A stretch of DNA of 64,000 bases from Runella sp. MFBS21. Lineage in GTDB: Bacteria; Bacteroidota; Bacteroidia; Cytophagales; Spirosomataceae. Shown piece by piece: positions 15,105 through 24,123 of this stretch; positions within the stretch are counted from its first letter, which is position 1, and every line of letters begins with the position of its first letter. The notes beneath the pieces are model-generated. The model searched no databases and was not told where the DNA came from. It saw only the letters and a list, made by a program, of their open reading frames with translations. A program made the position numbers and the translations under genes. Location: contig NZ_JARNTW010000007.1 in assembly GCF_029433105.1 (NCBI RefSeq), positions 62,001 to 126,000 on the forward strand, read 5' to 3'.

Positions 15105-16883
15105 CTACCAACCAGGGTTTTGGGTAAGTTTAGGATTGGTAATAATATCGCCTGTTGGAATGGGGTAATAGTAGTTTTTGTCGGTCCATTTACGAGGAAT
15201 GTTGTTTAGCCATGTTAGTTCGCCCGAAGTTTCACCTGAGATAAGCTGAGAGTTGGGCTTACCAGCTATCATGGGTGACACTTCTACATAAGTCACTCCT
15301 GATACTTTGGTAGGAGCGGTTGTTTTATAAAAAGCCACATCCAAAATTCCGTCTTCATTTAAGTCCATTGGTGTATTGAGGGCCGGAACATACATACCGT
15401 TCCATTCCATTTGCATGAGCTCTCCTCTTTTCCATCTTACGATATCATCGAAACGAAAACCTTCCAAACACAACTCAATACCCCTTTCGCGGCGTACTTC
15501 GAGTAGCACAGGGTCAGAGATGGCAGGGAAGTACTTTGACTGTAAATACGTATCGACCTTGGTAGGTTTGGTGGTCAAGCCGCCTGTGATACCCGCTCTT
15601 TTCCGCAAAGCACCGATAGAAAGCGCCCAATCAGCATCGGTAAGTGTACCAAGTTCGGCCTTGGCTTCGGCATAGTTGAGAAGTACTTCACCATAGCGAA
15701 AAATAGAAATAGAATTGATATTCAAATCGCGGGTGTCATAATACATATCATCCAAAGTCCACTTGATGGGCATATAGCCTGTATAAGTGTATGAAAACAA
15801 AGGTGGCGAAGGAACCAACTGCCCACCGCTCGTGCGCTTATAATCACCTACTCGAATGGTCTGCTGTAGGCGTCGATCACGACCTTTTACCTCATCTTTG
15901 AAAAGCATGGTCTTATAGGCAGGATTGTCGGTAAAGGGCGTACCGTCGATGTTCAAATAGGTATTGATAAAAGTCCGAATAAAACTCGCTTTGTCGCCAT
16001 AAGTACCACTGGTCCAGTACCAATTGGCGTCGTTTAGGTTATTTAGAGCCAAATCGCACACCGCCGAAAGCATCACTTCGGTGGTGACGGGGGCGGGATT
16101 AATAAATACTTGTCGGTAAGACTTGTCGGTACCCGAACCGTCAAAAAGTTTATATCCGCTTTCGTCTATTACTTTTTTGGCAGCTTCAGCAGCTTGATTT
16201 AAGAAATTAGAAGAAGTGGCTTGCAGTCCTAAATTGGTATGGTATTTTCGGAAAGTTCCTTCATATAAGCATACCCGTGATTTGAAGGCATAGGCTACGT
16301 ATTTTGTAACCAAGCTTCGAGTAGGCTCGTTGGCCGCGGTGATATTTTGGCAGGCATAATCCAAGTCTGCTACTACCGAATCCATCACCAAGGTACGTGG
16401 GTCGCGTCCTTTGTAAAGCAATTCTGCATCTGATACATCGAGTGCTTTGCCGTACCAAGGCACATCACCGAAGCGTTTTACTTTATCAAAATAAAACCAT
16501 GCTCTAAAAAAACGAGCAATACCGAGGTAATTTTTACGAACCGCGAGGGGGACTTTAGGGTCGTTGCAGTTTTGGATAAAATAGTTGATATTCCGCAAAT
16601 CCGACCAACTCCAGCCTGTACTTACTTGGGGGCTATAGTTGCCTTCTGTAATAAAAGGGGGCGATTCGCGGCGTGCAAGATAGTCAGACATGGCATCGGC
16701 ACGGTGGAGATTTTTGCCATTAAACATCGTATAAAACGAGTTGGTGTACAATACAAGTCCGCTTTCACTGCCAAAAATAGGCCCTTTAGAGGTGGTAGCT
16801 TCGGGTAGCTCTTCTAAATTGCAGCTTACCAAGAAGACCGCAGCTAGTAAAACAAGGATATATTTTAGTTTCATTTGCTTCAT
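15105..16883 (-). CDS. SusD/RagB-family nutrient-binding lipoprotein
   Basis: 592 residues. Lipoprotein signal ending LVSC (Cys21), then the N-terminal SusD start NLEELPEATTSKG. The TPR-like helical core is visible in NINYFIQNC, YLGIARFFRAWFYFDKVKRFGDVPWYG and SRVCLYEGTFRKYH. C-terminal elements are SIFRYGEVLLNYAEAKAELG, LEVRRERGIELCLEGFRFDDIVRWKRGE and a final YPIPTGDIITNPKLTQNPGW, all diagnostic for SusD. It sits on the cell surface as a lid over the SusC barrel and binds oligosaccharide or another nutrient. It follows susC by 10 nt in one operon. No glycoside hydrolase gene is adjacent, so the substrate cannot be deduced. Confidence 0.95.
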   Translation of the reverse strand: MKQMKLKYILVLLAAVFLVSCNLEELPEATTSKGPIFGSESGLVLYTNSFYTMFNGKNLHRADAMSDYLARRESPPFITEGNYSPQVSTGWSWSDLRNINYFIQNCNDPKVPLAVRKNYLGIARFFRAWFYFDKVKRFGDVPWYGKALDVSDAELLYKGRDPRTLVMDSVVADLDYACQNITAANEPTRSLVTKYVAYAFKSRVCLYEGTFRKYHTNLGLQATSSNFLNQAAEAAKKVIDESGYKLFDGSGTDKSYRQVFINPAPVTTEVMLSAVCDLALNNLNDANWYWTSGTYGDKASFIRTFINTYLNIDGTPFTDNPAYKTMLFKDEVKGRDRRLQQTIRVGDYKRTSGGQLVPSPPLFSYTYTGYMPIKWTLDDMYYDTRDLNINSISIFRYGEVLLNYAEAKAELGTLTDADWALSIGALRKRAGITGGLTTKPTKVDTYLQSKYFPAISDPVLLEVRRERGIELCLEGFRFDDIVRWKRGELMQMEWNGMYVPALNTPMDLNEDGILDVAFYKTTAPTKVSGVTYVEVSPMIAGKPNSQLISGETSGELTWLNNIPRKWTDKNYYYPIPTGDIITNPKLTQNPGW

Positions 16884-16893
16884 TGTTTAGTAG

Positions 16894-19800
16894 TTAGAAT
16901 GTAACAGACAAGCCCCCCGTCACACTTTTCATCATGGGGTAGTTGTAAGCATCGCCAGAGTTGCCACCAGGATTGAATACTTGGTCAGAGGCCACGGCGC
17001 TTTCTACGTCAAAATCACGGGTACGTTTGTGAAGTGGCGATAGTGTCCAGATGTTTTCGGCAGAGATGAAAACCCGCGCAGCCGAAGCTCCAATTTTAGA
17101 AGCTACCTTACGTGGAATATTGTACCCAAGTTGGATGTTTTTTAGCCTCATATAAGCCACATTTTGAAGATAACGAGTCTGAGGAGCACTCAAAGTACCA
17201 TTGGCATTACTTGCTATCCGTGACACATATCTTGGGAAATAAGCATCGGGATTGTCTTCGGTCCAAATATTTCCCAATTGGCTTTTGGGCACATCTCCAT
17301 AAGGGCGGTTGTATTGTCCCCAAAATAAGCTTGCTTCTCTACTCGGATACCAATTTTGTTTGCCTACCCCTTGAAGGAAGGCCGAAAAGAAGAAATTGTT
17401 CCAATCCGCCCCAAGCATGATTCCGTAGGTATAGCGTGGAGTAGAGTTTCCGATAATAGAACGGTCACCTGGGTTTTCAAGGCGGTCGGTACCTGGGGTA
17501 ATTTGGCCATCTCCATTGACATCTCTAAATTTAATATCTCCCGGAAACCATAGTCCATTGGATGCCGTACGGAATAAGTTTTGGCTGGCGCTATTTTTGA
17601 CATCATCGGCAGATTTGAAAAAGCCTTCGGTAGTGTAGCCCCAAATCTCACCCAATCGCTGACCTTCATAATAGTCACTCAACAGTTTTTGAGGATTGTT
17701 GTATTTCGTAATGACGGCATTATAGTCGGCCAAAGTAAGTCGGATGTCAAAATTGAAGGGTTTAGAAGAAACGTTGAACTTATCTCTATACGAAAGCATG
17801 GTTTCCCAGCCTTTGGTTTCTAGGTCGGCATAATTTCCCTTAGGAGCAGTAGCTCCAAAAACCGCTGGTAAGGTAAGCCCGACCGTAAACATATCGGTTG
17901 TAGTACGGATATAGGCATCAGCCACAAAAGTCAAACGATTGGAGAGCATTGATAAGTCAATACCGATGTTTTTGGTGGTGGCAGTTTCCCAAGTAAGTCC
18001 TTCAGGCAATACCGTTGGGTTTCGGGTTTGTTGGGGACGTTGGCCATTGAGTACCATGGACGATTGCGAAATCGAAAACTGCTCTAAATAGGCATAAGAG
18101 CCAATATTTCCGTTTCCTAAAGAACCATAAGACGCTCTCAACTTCAGATCTGAAATGACTTGCTCAGGCACTCTCCAAAACGATTCTTTGGATAGACGCC
18201 ACCCCACTGAGTAGGAAGGAAAGAAAGCAAAGCGCTGATTGGCAGGGAATTTAGACGAGCCGTCGTAACGACCGTTGAGCTCTAGCAAATAGCGGTCTTT
18301 AAAAGAATAGTTGAGCCGCGCAAAACCTCCTTGGATTTTCCAACGCTCCCAGCCCCCCGATGTAGTAATGGCTTGGCCGAGTGCAAGGTTAATATCGTTG
18401 GCATCTTCAAAAATAAGCCCATTTCGCTGCGCTGATAGCCTCTTATAGTTAGATTGCTCATAGTTATATCCTACCAATGCCTTTAAATAATGGTTTTCTT
18501 TGAAAGTATTTTCATACTCTGTGTAGAAGTTGGTAGTCATATAGGTAGTTTCACGATATACATCAGTGAGGGAGTTTGTAGTAGTTCCTACATATGCGAT
18601 AGTGCCAGGCTTTACGCTATAGGGAACTGGTACGGATTTGGTTCGGTCGTTGTTGTCAGTATTTTGAATGGTAAAGTCTCCTTTCACTCGTAGTTTGTCA
18701 TTAAAAAACTGTGCCGCAAATCCAGTTGTATTTCTGAAGACTTTTTTGTGGTTATCAATACCGTTTTTACCATAATAAAAATCACCGATGCTGTAGGCGG
18801 CCGAGAAAGTGATCGTACCATCTGGATTGAGTAGAGGTGATAGGGGGTGCCCTTCGTCGGCGATATTGCGCCATATACCCCCACCTTCTCCTACATTGAG
18901 GGGATTGTGATATTTCATGTCAGAATACTGCGACATATTGTTGATTTTCAACCAAGGATAAAGCTGAATAGAACCTTTGCCCGTAAAGTTAAACATCTGA
19001 TAGTCGTCAGAGTTGTAGCGAAATAGCCCTTCTTGTCCAAAATACCGCCCCGTGATTAGGTAGCTTGCTTTATCAGTACTACCCGAAATGCTCAGATTGT
19101 GTTCGTTGGAGCTGTTGCGGTCTTTGTACAAAATACCATAATAGTCTGTGCTACCATAATAAACATACTCGCCAGTGACGGGGTCGATTTCGACTTCGGG
19201 CAAGCCGCCAATTTCTGACCGTCTTTTGAGTTCGTTGAGATAGGCTTGCGAAAATTTGAGTGTTTTGTTGGCGTTTTGAGGAAAAGTGCCTCCAAAATTG
19301 ACAAAAGATTCGGCAAACATCGACGCCCATGTGTAGCCGTCAGTGACTAAATCGGGGCGTGCAATGGGGTTTTTGAGGGAGTAGTTGGTAGAGTAAGTAA
19401 CGCTCGTTTTGCCAGCGGTCGGGTTTTTGGTCGTAATCAATACCACCCCAAATACCCCCCTTGCTCCGTAGATAGAAGCCGATGCCGCGTCTTTTAGAAG
19501 CGTCACGCTCGCAATATCGTTGGGATTGAGCAAACTAGGATCTCCTTCCACGTTGTCGATAAGAACAAGCGCGTTTCCACCTTGCCCAATGGACGTAGTC
19601 CCCCGAATGTTGAAGCTAGGTGCTTGATTGGGCTTACCGTCCCCCATTTTGATATTAAGGTTAGGCAATACCCCCTGAAGCCCTTGGTTGACGTTGGTCA
19701 GAGGGCGATTGTCAAATACATCGCTTGTGATCATATCTACCGCTCCTGTCAGATTGGCTTTTTTCTGAACACCGTACCCTACCACAACTACTTCGTTGAG

Positions 19801-20445
19801 GGTTTTGAGGTCAGATTTGAGAGATACATTAAAAATGGTCTGACTTCCCACCACAATCTCTTGGGCACTATAGCCTACGTAGCTAAAGATAAGCACTGCT
19901 TTTTCGTCGGGCACCGACAATGTAAACTCTCCGTTGGGATTGGTAGTCACGCCACGTTGCGTGCCTTTTACTACTACGCTTACACCAGGAAGGCCTTCTC
20001 CTTTTTCGTCCACAACTCGCCCTCTTATGTTTTGGTCAAAGACTTTGGTCGGAACCAGACTTCGTTTTTCAAGAGACTGTACCTCTGCCTTGGTGATGAT
20101 GATATACTCTCCCGAAGCCTCATAACTTAAATTGAGCGGTTTGAGTAGTTTATCGAGTACCATAGCTAAGGGCTGATTGATAGCCGAAACCGTTACTTTT
20201 TCGTTTTTGGCCACGAGCTGTGGTAGGTAGGTAAATTTGACTTTAGCCGATTTTTCGACCATACCCAAAGCCACTTTGAGTGGTTTATTATCAATTTGTA
20301 GACTGATATTACGTAGAAGAGCTTCTTGGGCTAAACTCTCATGGGCTATGGCCAAGCTACTGAGCATGACACTTACGAGGAATTGTAAACAAGTGATTCG
20401 CATAACTAGAAGCAACAGTTTGCGCTTTTTTGTGAAACTTTCCAT
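16894..20445 (-). CDS. SusC/RagA-family TonB-linked outer-membrane transporter with STN domain
   Basis: 1183 residues from the ATG at 20445, chosen because it gives MESFTKKRK and a signal sequence; 30 extra upstream codons are unconvincing. After the signal comes an STN (secretin/TonB N-terminal) domain at about 45-115 (SLQIDNKPLKVALGMVEKSAKVKFTYLP). It is followed by a carboxypeptidase-like domain (IRGRVVDEKGEGLPGVSVVVKGT), a plug with VVVGYGVQKKANLTGAV and DNVEGDPSLLNPNDIASVTLLKDAASASIYGARG spread over residues about 225-330, and the barrel. It imports the ligand captured by SusD. The STN domain normally contacts a FecR anti-sigma factor, and the FecR and ECF sigma genes lie directly upstream, so this is a self-regulated cell-surface signalling system. 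Confidence 0.95.
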   Translation of the reverse strand: MESFTKKRKLLLLVMRITCLQFLVSVMLSSLAIAHESLAQEALLRNISLQIDNKPLKVALGMVEKSAKVKFTYLPQLVAKNEKVTVSAINQPLAMVLDKLLKPLNLSYEASGEYIIITKAEVQSLEKRSLVPTKVFDQNIRGRVVDEKGEGLPGVSVVVKGTQRGVTTNPNGEFTLSVPDEKAVLIFSYVGYSAQEIVVGSQTIFNVSLKSDLKTLNEVVVVGYGVQKKANLTGAVDMITSDVFDNRPLTNVNQGLQGVLPNLNIKMGDGKPNQAPSFNIRGTTSIGQGGNALVLIDNVEGDPSLLNPNDIASVTLLKDAASASIYGARGVFGVVLITTKNPTAGKTSVTYSTNYSLKNPIARPDLVTDGYTWASMFAESFVNFGGTFPQNANKTLKFSQAYLNELKRRSEIGGLPEVEIDPVTGEYVYYGSTDYYGILYKDRNSSNEHNLSISGSTDKASYLITGRYFGQEGLFRYNSDDYQMFNFTGKGSIQLYPWLKINNMSQYSDMKYHNPLNVGEGGGIWRNIADEGHPLSPLLNPDGTITFSAAYSIGDFYYGKNGIDNHKKVFRNTTGFAAQFFNDKLRVKGDFTIQNTDNNDRTKSVPVPYSVKPGTIAYVGTTTNSLTDVYRETTYMTTNFYTEYENTFKENHYLKALVGYNYEQSNYKRLSAQRNGLIFEDANDINLALGQAITTSGGWERWKIQGGFARLNYSFKDRYLLELNGRYDGSSKFPANQRFAFFPSYSVGWRLSKESFWRVPEQVISDLKLRASYGSLGNGNIGSYAYLEQFSISQSSMVLNGQRPQQTRNPTVLPEGLTWETATTKNIGIDLSMLSNRLTFVADAYIRTTTDMFTVGLTLPAVFGATAPKGNYADLETKGWETMLSYRDKFNVSSKPFNFDIRLTLADYNAVITKYNNPQKLLSDYYEGQRLGEIWGYTTEGFFKSADDVKNSASQNLFRTASNGLWFPGDIKFRDVNGDGQITPGTDRLENPGDRSIIGNSTPRYTYGIMLGADWNNFFFSAFLQGVGKQNWYPSREASLFWGQYNRPYGDVPKSQLGNIWTEDNPDAYFPRYVSRIASNANGTLSAPQTRYLQNVAYMRLKNIQLGYNIPRKVASKIGASAARVFISAENIWTLSPLHKRTRDFDVESAVASDQVFNPGGNSGDAYNYPMMKSVTGGLSVTF

Positions 20446-20546
20446 AAATTTGGATTGGTTTAAGTTCAATTTTTTGGACAAAAACTCCCACCAGCACCCG
20501 ATTTTTCGGGTATTTGCCGCAAACAAATAAAGCAAGGGAGCTAAAA

Positions 20547-20573
20547 GGTCGGTAATGCTCGCAACATTACCGA
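20547..20573 (-). terminator. Hairpin between fecR and susC genes
   Basis: Perfect 10-bp stem GTCGGTAATG / CATTACCGAC with a 7-nt loop. On the minus strand it is followed by CTTTTAGC. It probably ends most fecR transcripts, so susCD would be transcribed mainly from their own sigma-dependent promoter downstream of it. The + side is T-rich (TTCTTTTTT), but no + gene ends here. Confidence 0.5.
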
Positions 20574-20667
20574 CTTCTTTTTAGAGATGAGGTAGTTATG
20601 GGGACATAGAAAACAGTTAAAGGTTGTTAGTTAGGTGTTAAAAGAGATAGATAAATAAGTATTAAGA

Positions 20668-21765
20668 TTAGTGGCAGCCACGGCTATTGATAAAAACCTT
20701 CGTTTCCACAATTTCGTAGCGAGCGCCAATGGTTTTGCAAATAATATCCAACTTCACAAAAAGAGGCTCGTTGCCTAAAGGAGCCGTAACCGAACAATTT
20801 TTCATAACATCACTATCATAAATGATCTCTACGTTGTAAGCTTTTTTTAGGTTTGCAAAAACCTCCTTGATAGGTGTATTTTCAAAGTCAAAACTTGGAG
20901 TCTCGGTCGGTTGAGTAATGATGATAGGCTGCTCCACTAATGCCTTGTTGAATCTTTCATTTTGACGTTCAAAAGTTGCCTTTTGATTGGGAGTTAGGTA
21001 TAAACTCTGCACTTGGTATTTCGCATTTTTTTGGGATTTTTTCAGCTCAGAAATCGGAAAAACCATAACCTTTCCCGTTTTGACTGCCACCACTACTTGT
21101 TCATCTTTTGAATATGCTTTGATATTGAAACTTGTCCCTAGCACCCGTGTTACGACCGTATTGGTATATACATAAAAAGGCTGATTGTCTTTTTTGACAA
21201 CCTCAAAAAAGCCTTCTCCCGTAAGAGAAACTTCCCTTTTGTCGCCTAAAAACCGCTCAGGAAAGCTTATTTTACTGCCTTTTTTGAGTTTAACTGTACT
21301 TCCATCGGGCAGGGTAGCAGTATAGTCAGCGGGCGTATTGTTGGAGACTTCCACTTCTTGATTTTTAGGCAGGGCTTTTGAAGTCTTTATTTGAGTTTTC
21401 GTGGTCGAAATCTCTGAAGGGCGATATTTAACCCAAAAACCTCCAATTCCTCCTATCACGACAAGTACTGCCGCGATGCGTTGCCATTGATACAAAACCG
21501 AACGCCCCCAAAAAGGCTTTTTTTTGATCAAGTCCACCATATGTTCTACCTCCAGCGAAATCTCATCATCACTAATAGCAGTGGGTTGATTTTTGAGACC
21601 TAATAGCAAAACTCTTGCTTGAGCAAGCGTTTCAGACTTTTCAGGATGAGCTTCCTCCCAAAACTCCCAAAAAGCCGTGTGTTGGGGCGAAGTGCCCTCT
21701 ACCCACCGCTGGAAAGAAGCATCCCTCACAAAATCTTCAACTTTAAATTTGCTATAATCAATCAT
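20668..21765 (-). CDS. FecR-family anti-sigma factor
   Basis: 365 residues. Cytoplasmic N-terminal part about 1-85 (sigma-binding), one membrane segment near 90-108 (IAAVLVVIGGIGGFWV). The periplasmic FecR domain follows, with TLPDGSTVKLKKGSKISFPERF and REVSLTGEGFFEV at about 150-185, then TRVLGTSFNIKAY. The C-terminal DUF4974 domain is seen in FDFENTPIKEVFANLKKAYNVEIIYD. It holds the ECF sigma factor inactive until the STN domain of the partner SusC protein signals ligand binding. Encoded between the sigma gene (220 nt upstream) and susC (222 nt downstream), the canonical order. Confidence 0.95.
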   Translation of the reverse strand: MIDYSKFKVEDFVRDASFQRWVEGTSPQHTAFWEFWEEAHPEKSETLAQARVLLLGLKNQPTAISDDEISLEVEHMVDLIKKKPFWGRSVLYQWQRIAAVLVVIGGIGGFWVKYRPSEISTTKTQIKTSKALPKNQEVEVSNNTPADYTATLPDGSTVKLKKGSKISFPERFLGDKREVSLTGEGFFEVVKKDNQPFYVYTNTVVTRVLGTSFNIKAYSKDEQVVVAVKTGKVMVFPISELKKSQKNAKYQVQSLYLTPNQKATFERQNERFNKALVEQPIIITQPTETPSFDFENTPIKEVFANLKKAYNVEIIYDSDVMKNCSVTAPLGNEPLFVKLDIICKTIGARYEIVETKVFINSRGCH

Positions 21766-21873
21766 AGAAAAAATAGTATTTATCTGTGGACATATAAGGT
21801 ATATCCAGAAGTGATGTAGTAATACTCATCAAAGCACGAAAAAATTTTAGCACCCTAATTCTTCAAGTGGGTT

Positions 21874-21951
21874 ATGAAATTATTAACCTTTGACACTTTA
21901 GAACCTATCGAATATAAAATGGTGCTTGAAGAAGACGAACAGCGCTTTTAG
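21874..21951 (+). other. 25-codon ORF of uncertain status between sigma and fecR genes
   Basis: On the + strand ATG to TAG reads MKLLTFDTLEPIEYKMVLEEDEQRF. The composition resembles a real protein start, yet it is antisense to the sigma-fecR transcript and very short. An inverted repeat TTCTTCAAG (21859-21867) / CTTGAAGAA (21925-21933) brackets most of it, so the region may rather be a structured leader of fecR. No homologue is recognised. Confidence 0.2.
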
Positions 21952-21985
21952 AAGAACATTAGGGGAGAAAAAGCACAACGGTTTG

Positions 21986-22576
21986 TTAGAAAAGGAGAAG
22001 CATCAACAACAAACCTGTAATTGAGAAAAATAGACGTGTTTTAAGAAGCCTTAGGCCATTACAAAGGAGATTGGCGACGGATTGGCGGTTGATATTCATA
22101 ATCTCGGCAATCTCTTCATTGCTTAGATTATCATAAAATTTCAAGAAAAGTACTTCTTGTTGTCTTTTGGGTAGGTTTTTGACGTGAAGGTTAAGTTTAC
22201 TAATGATGTTTTGAGTTGATTCTTGAGAAATAATCAATGTCTCTTCCGAATCCGTGATTTCGAGATAATCAAAATAGTCTTCCGAGGCTCTGAGTTGCTG
22301 TTTTTGGAGTTCTTTAAAAAGCCGATTTCGGACAATCTTAAGAAGATATACTTTCACATTTTCGTCAGTATCAATATGAGTTCTTTTTTGCCAAATCAGC
22401 AAAAATACATCCTGAATAACATCCTTGATAAGCTCACGGTCTCTAGTGAATTTGCGTCCATAATCAAAAAGTAAGCGATAATATTGAGTTGAAATTTTAC
22501 CAAAGGCATCAGTATCACCCTCTTTGAGTCTTTCCCAAAGGTTGTGTTCTTCCTGATAAACTTTAGTGATTTTCAT
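21986..22576 (-). CDS. ECF sigma factor (Bacteroidota sigma-70 family)
   Basis: 196 residues. Region 2 at about 25-95 (YYRLLFDYGRKFTRDRELIKDVIQDVFLLIWQKR), region 4 at about 130-180 (LPKRQQEVLFLKFYDNLSNEEIAEIMNINRQSVANLLCNGLRLLK) with the helix-turn-helix. It directs RNA polymerase to the susCD promoter when released from the FecR protein encoded next. The protein ends with an unusually hydrophobic tail (FFSITGLLLMLLLF), about 14 residues, enough for membrane contact but short for a full transmembrane helix. Such greasy tails occur in other Bacteroidota ECF factors; the role is unknown. Confidence 0.94.
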   Translation of the reverse strand: MKITKVYQEEHNLWERLKEGDTDAFGKISTQYYRLLFDYGRKFTRDRELIKDVIQDVFLLIWQKRTHIDTDENVKVYLLKIVRNRLFKELQKQQLRASEDYFDYLEITDSEETLIISQESTQNIISKLNLHVKNLPKRQQEVLFLKFYDNLSNEEIAEIMNINRQSVANLLCNGLRLLKTRLFFSITGLLLMLLLF

Positions 22577-22669
22577 TTTTAGAAGAAAAAAATGGGTTAT
22601 TGATACACTTCTCCTTTCCCTCAGTTAGGGGAGATAGAGTAGAAGTTTTCTACCCTACCTCTGATTTTC

Positions 22670-23818
22670 TTAGCTCTTAAACTTCACCCATTTTTGATTG
22701 GCTTTGCCAGAAGCAATGACTGTTTCGACAAACTGCATTCCTCGAATACCGTCGTCAATAGTAGGGAAATCCAAATCAAATTCATTGGGTTCTTCACCAT
22801 TCATTCGCTTGCGAACAGTACGCGCAAAATTGCGATAGATATTAGCAAAAGCCTCCAAATATCCCTCAGGGTGACCAAATGGAATACGCGTATGCGCATT
22901 GGTCGAATCTGAAAGTTTACCTACAGAAGGTTGGTAAATTTGATATCCTTCGGTGCTTTTGTGGTGGAGGTATTGGGGAGTCTCTTGCTGCCAATGTAGG
23001 CTTCCTAGTTCTCCATATATTCTGATATTGAGGCCATTCCAGTCCCCGTTGGCAATTTGGCTGCAATGAAGAATGCCTTTGGCACCGTTGTCAAAATGAA
23101 GAAGTACGTTGGCATCGTCGTCCAGAACCCGGCCTTCTACGACCCTACTTACGTCAGCACAAAGTTCGGTGATTTTCAAACCTGTGATGTATTCGGCCAA
23201 GTTTTCGGCGTGCGTGCCTATGTCGCCCACTGCACCTGCGATACCCGAACGTTTGGGGTCGGTGCGCCATTCGGCTTGTTTGGCACCTTCGCGCTCAATC
23301 GGAAACGATAGCCAACCCTGCGGATACTCTACAATCACCTTACGAATCGTGCCAATCGCTCCACTTTGGATAAGGGCACGCGCTTCTTTGACCATGGCAT
23401 AGCCCGTATAATTATGAGTAAGGGCAAAGGTAAGGCCCGTTTTAGCAATAATTTCTTTCAATTTTTTTGCCTCTGACAACGAAAACGTGACGGGCTTATC
23501 ACAAATCACGTGAAAGCCATTTTCGAGGGCCATTTTAGCTGGCGCAAAGTGCATGTGGTTGGGTGTGACAATCGAGACTACATCCATGCGATCTTTGCGG
23601 CGTTTTTCTTTTTGAATCATTTCTTTGAAATCGCCGTAGCAACGTGCGGGGTCGAGCATGAGATCTTCGCCCGATGCTTTTGACTTTTCGGGCGTGGAGC
23701 TAAAAGCACCACATACTAAATCGATTTCGCCGTCGATAGCCGCAGCAATACGATGAACGCCCCCAATAAAGGCTCCACGACCTCCTCCGACCATCCCCAT
23801 TCTGATTTTACGTGACAT
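22670..23818 (-). CDS. Gfo/Idh/MocA-family NAD(P)-dependent oxidoreductase
   Basis: 382 residues. N-terminal Rossmann fold with GMVGGGRGAFIGGVHR at about 8-23 and IVTPNHMHFAPAKMALENGFHVICDKPV, in which the catalytic-site Lys of the EKP/DKP motif is present (DKP). The C-terminal alpha/beta domain contains GDIGTHAENLAEYITG with the conserved Asp and His. Members oxidise or reduce a hydroxyl of sugars, inositols or sugar derivatives. It lies behind the ECF sigma gene (93 nt) on the same strand and divergent from an MFS transporter. A role in catabolising the carbohydrate imported by these transporters is plausible but not shown. Confidence 0.9.
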   Translation of the reverse strand: MSRKIRMGMVGGGRGAFIGGVHRIAAAIDGEIDLVCGAFSSTPEKSKASGEDLMLDPARCYGDFKEMIQKEKRRKDRMDVVSIVTPNHMHFAPAKMALENGFHVICDKPVTFSLSEAKKLKEIIAKTGLTFALTHNYTGYAMVKEARALIQSGAIGTIRKVIVEYPQGWLSFPIEREGAKQAEWRTDPKRSGIAGAVGDIGTHAENLAEYITGLKITELCADVSRVVEGRVLDDDANVLLHFDNGAKGILHCSQIANGDWNGLNIRIYGELGSLHWQQETPQYLHHKSTEGYQIYQPSVGKLSDSTNAHTRIPFGHPEGYLEAFANIYRNFARTVRKRMNGEEPNEFDLDFPTIDDGIRGMQFVETVIASGKANQKWVKFKS

Positions 23819-24123
23819 ATTTAATGGATTTTTAGATGTTGGTTTTTAATACGTTAGCGGTATGTTTAAGTAATAAACTTATAGTAAAAGTAAGCTAATT
23901 GAAAGGACTTGAACTTTTGAGATATTAACTTAGCCACTTTTGTTTACTTGCTTTCATATCCTATCTTGGTTATTTTTTTATTTTCTTCAAAAGACGCTTC
24001 GGAGGTAAAAGTAAAAAAAGGCTTTTTTCTCACGAAATTGTGGGTAAAAAAAACATAGGTGTTACTTTGCAGACTGTAACAAGCATTATACTCTTTAATC
24101 TTAAACCAAACCTTTAAAAAATC
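23819..24123. other. Divergent intergenic region, oxidoreductase / MFS transporter
   Basis: About 305 AT-rich bases. TTG (24038-24040), 21 nt, TTACTTTG (24062-24069) is a one-mismatch promoter candidate for the MFS gene. Nothing convincing was seen for the minus-strand gene, and no RNA gene or repeat. Confidence 0.4.

Noticed and set aside
22639-22653. Short palindrome GTAGAAGTTTTCTAC after the oxidoreductase gene as terminator
   Set aside because: Six-bp AT-rich stem without a T-run; too weak to call.
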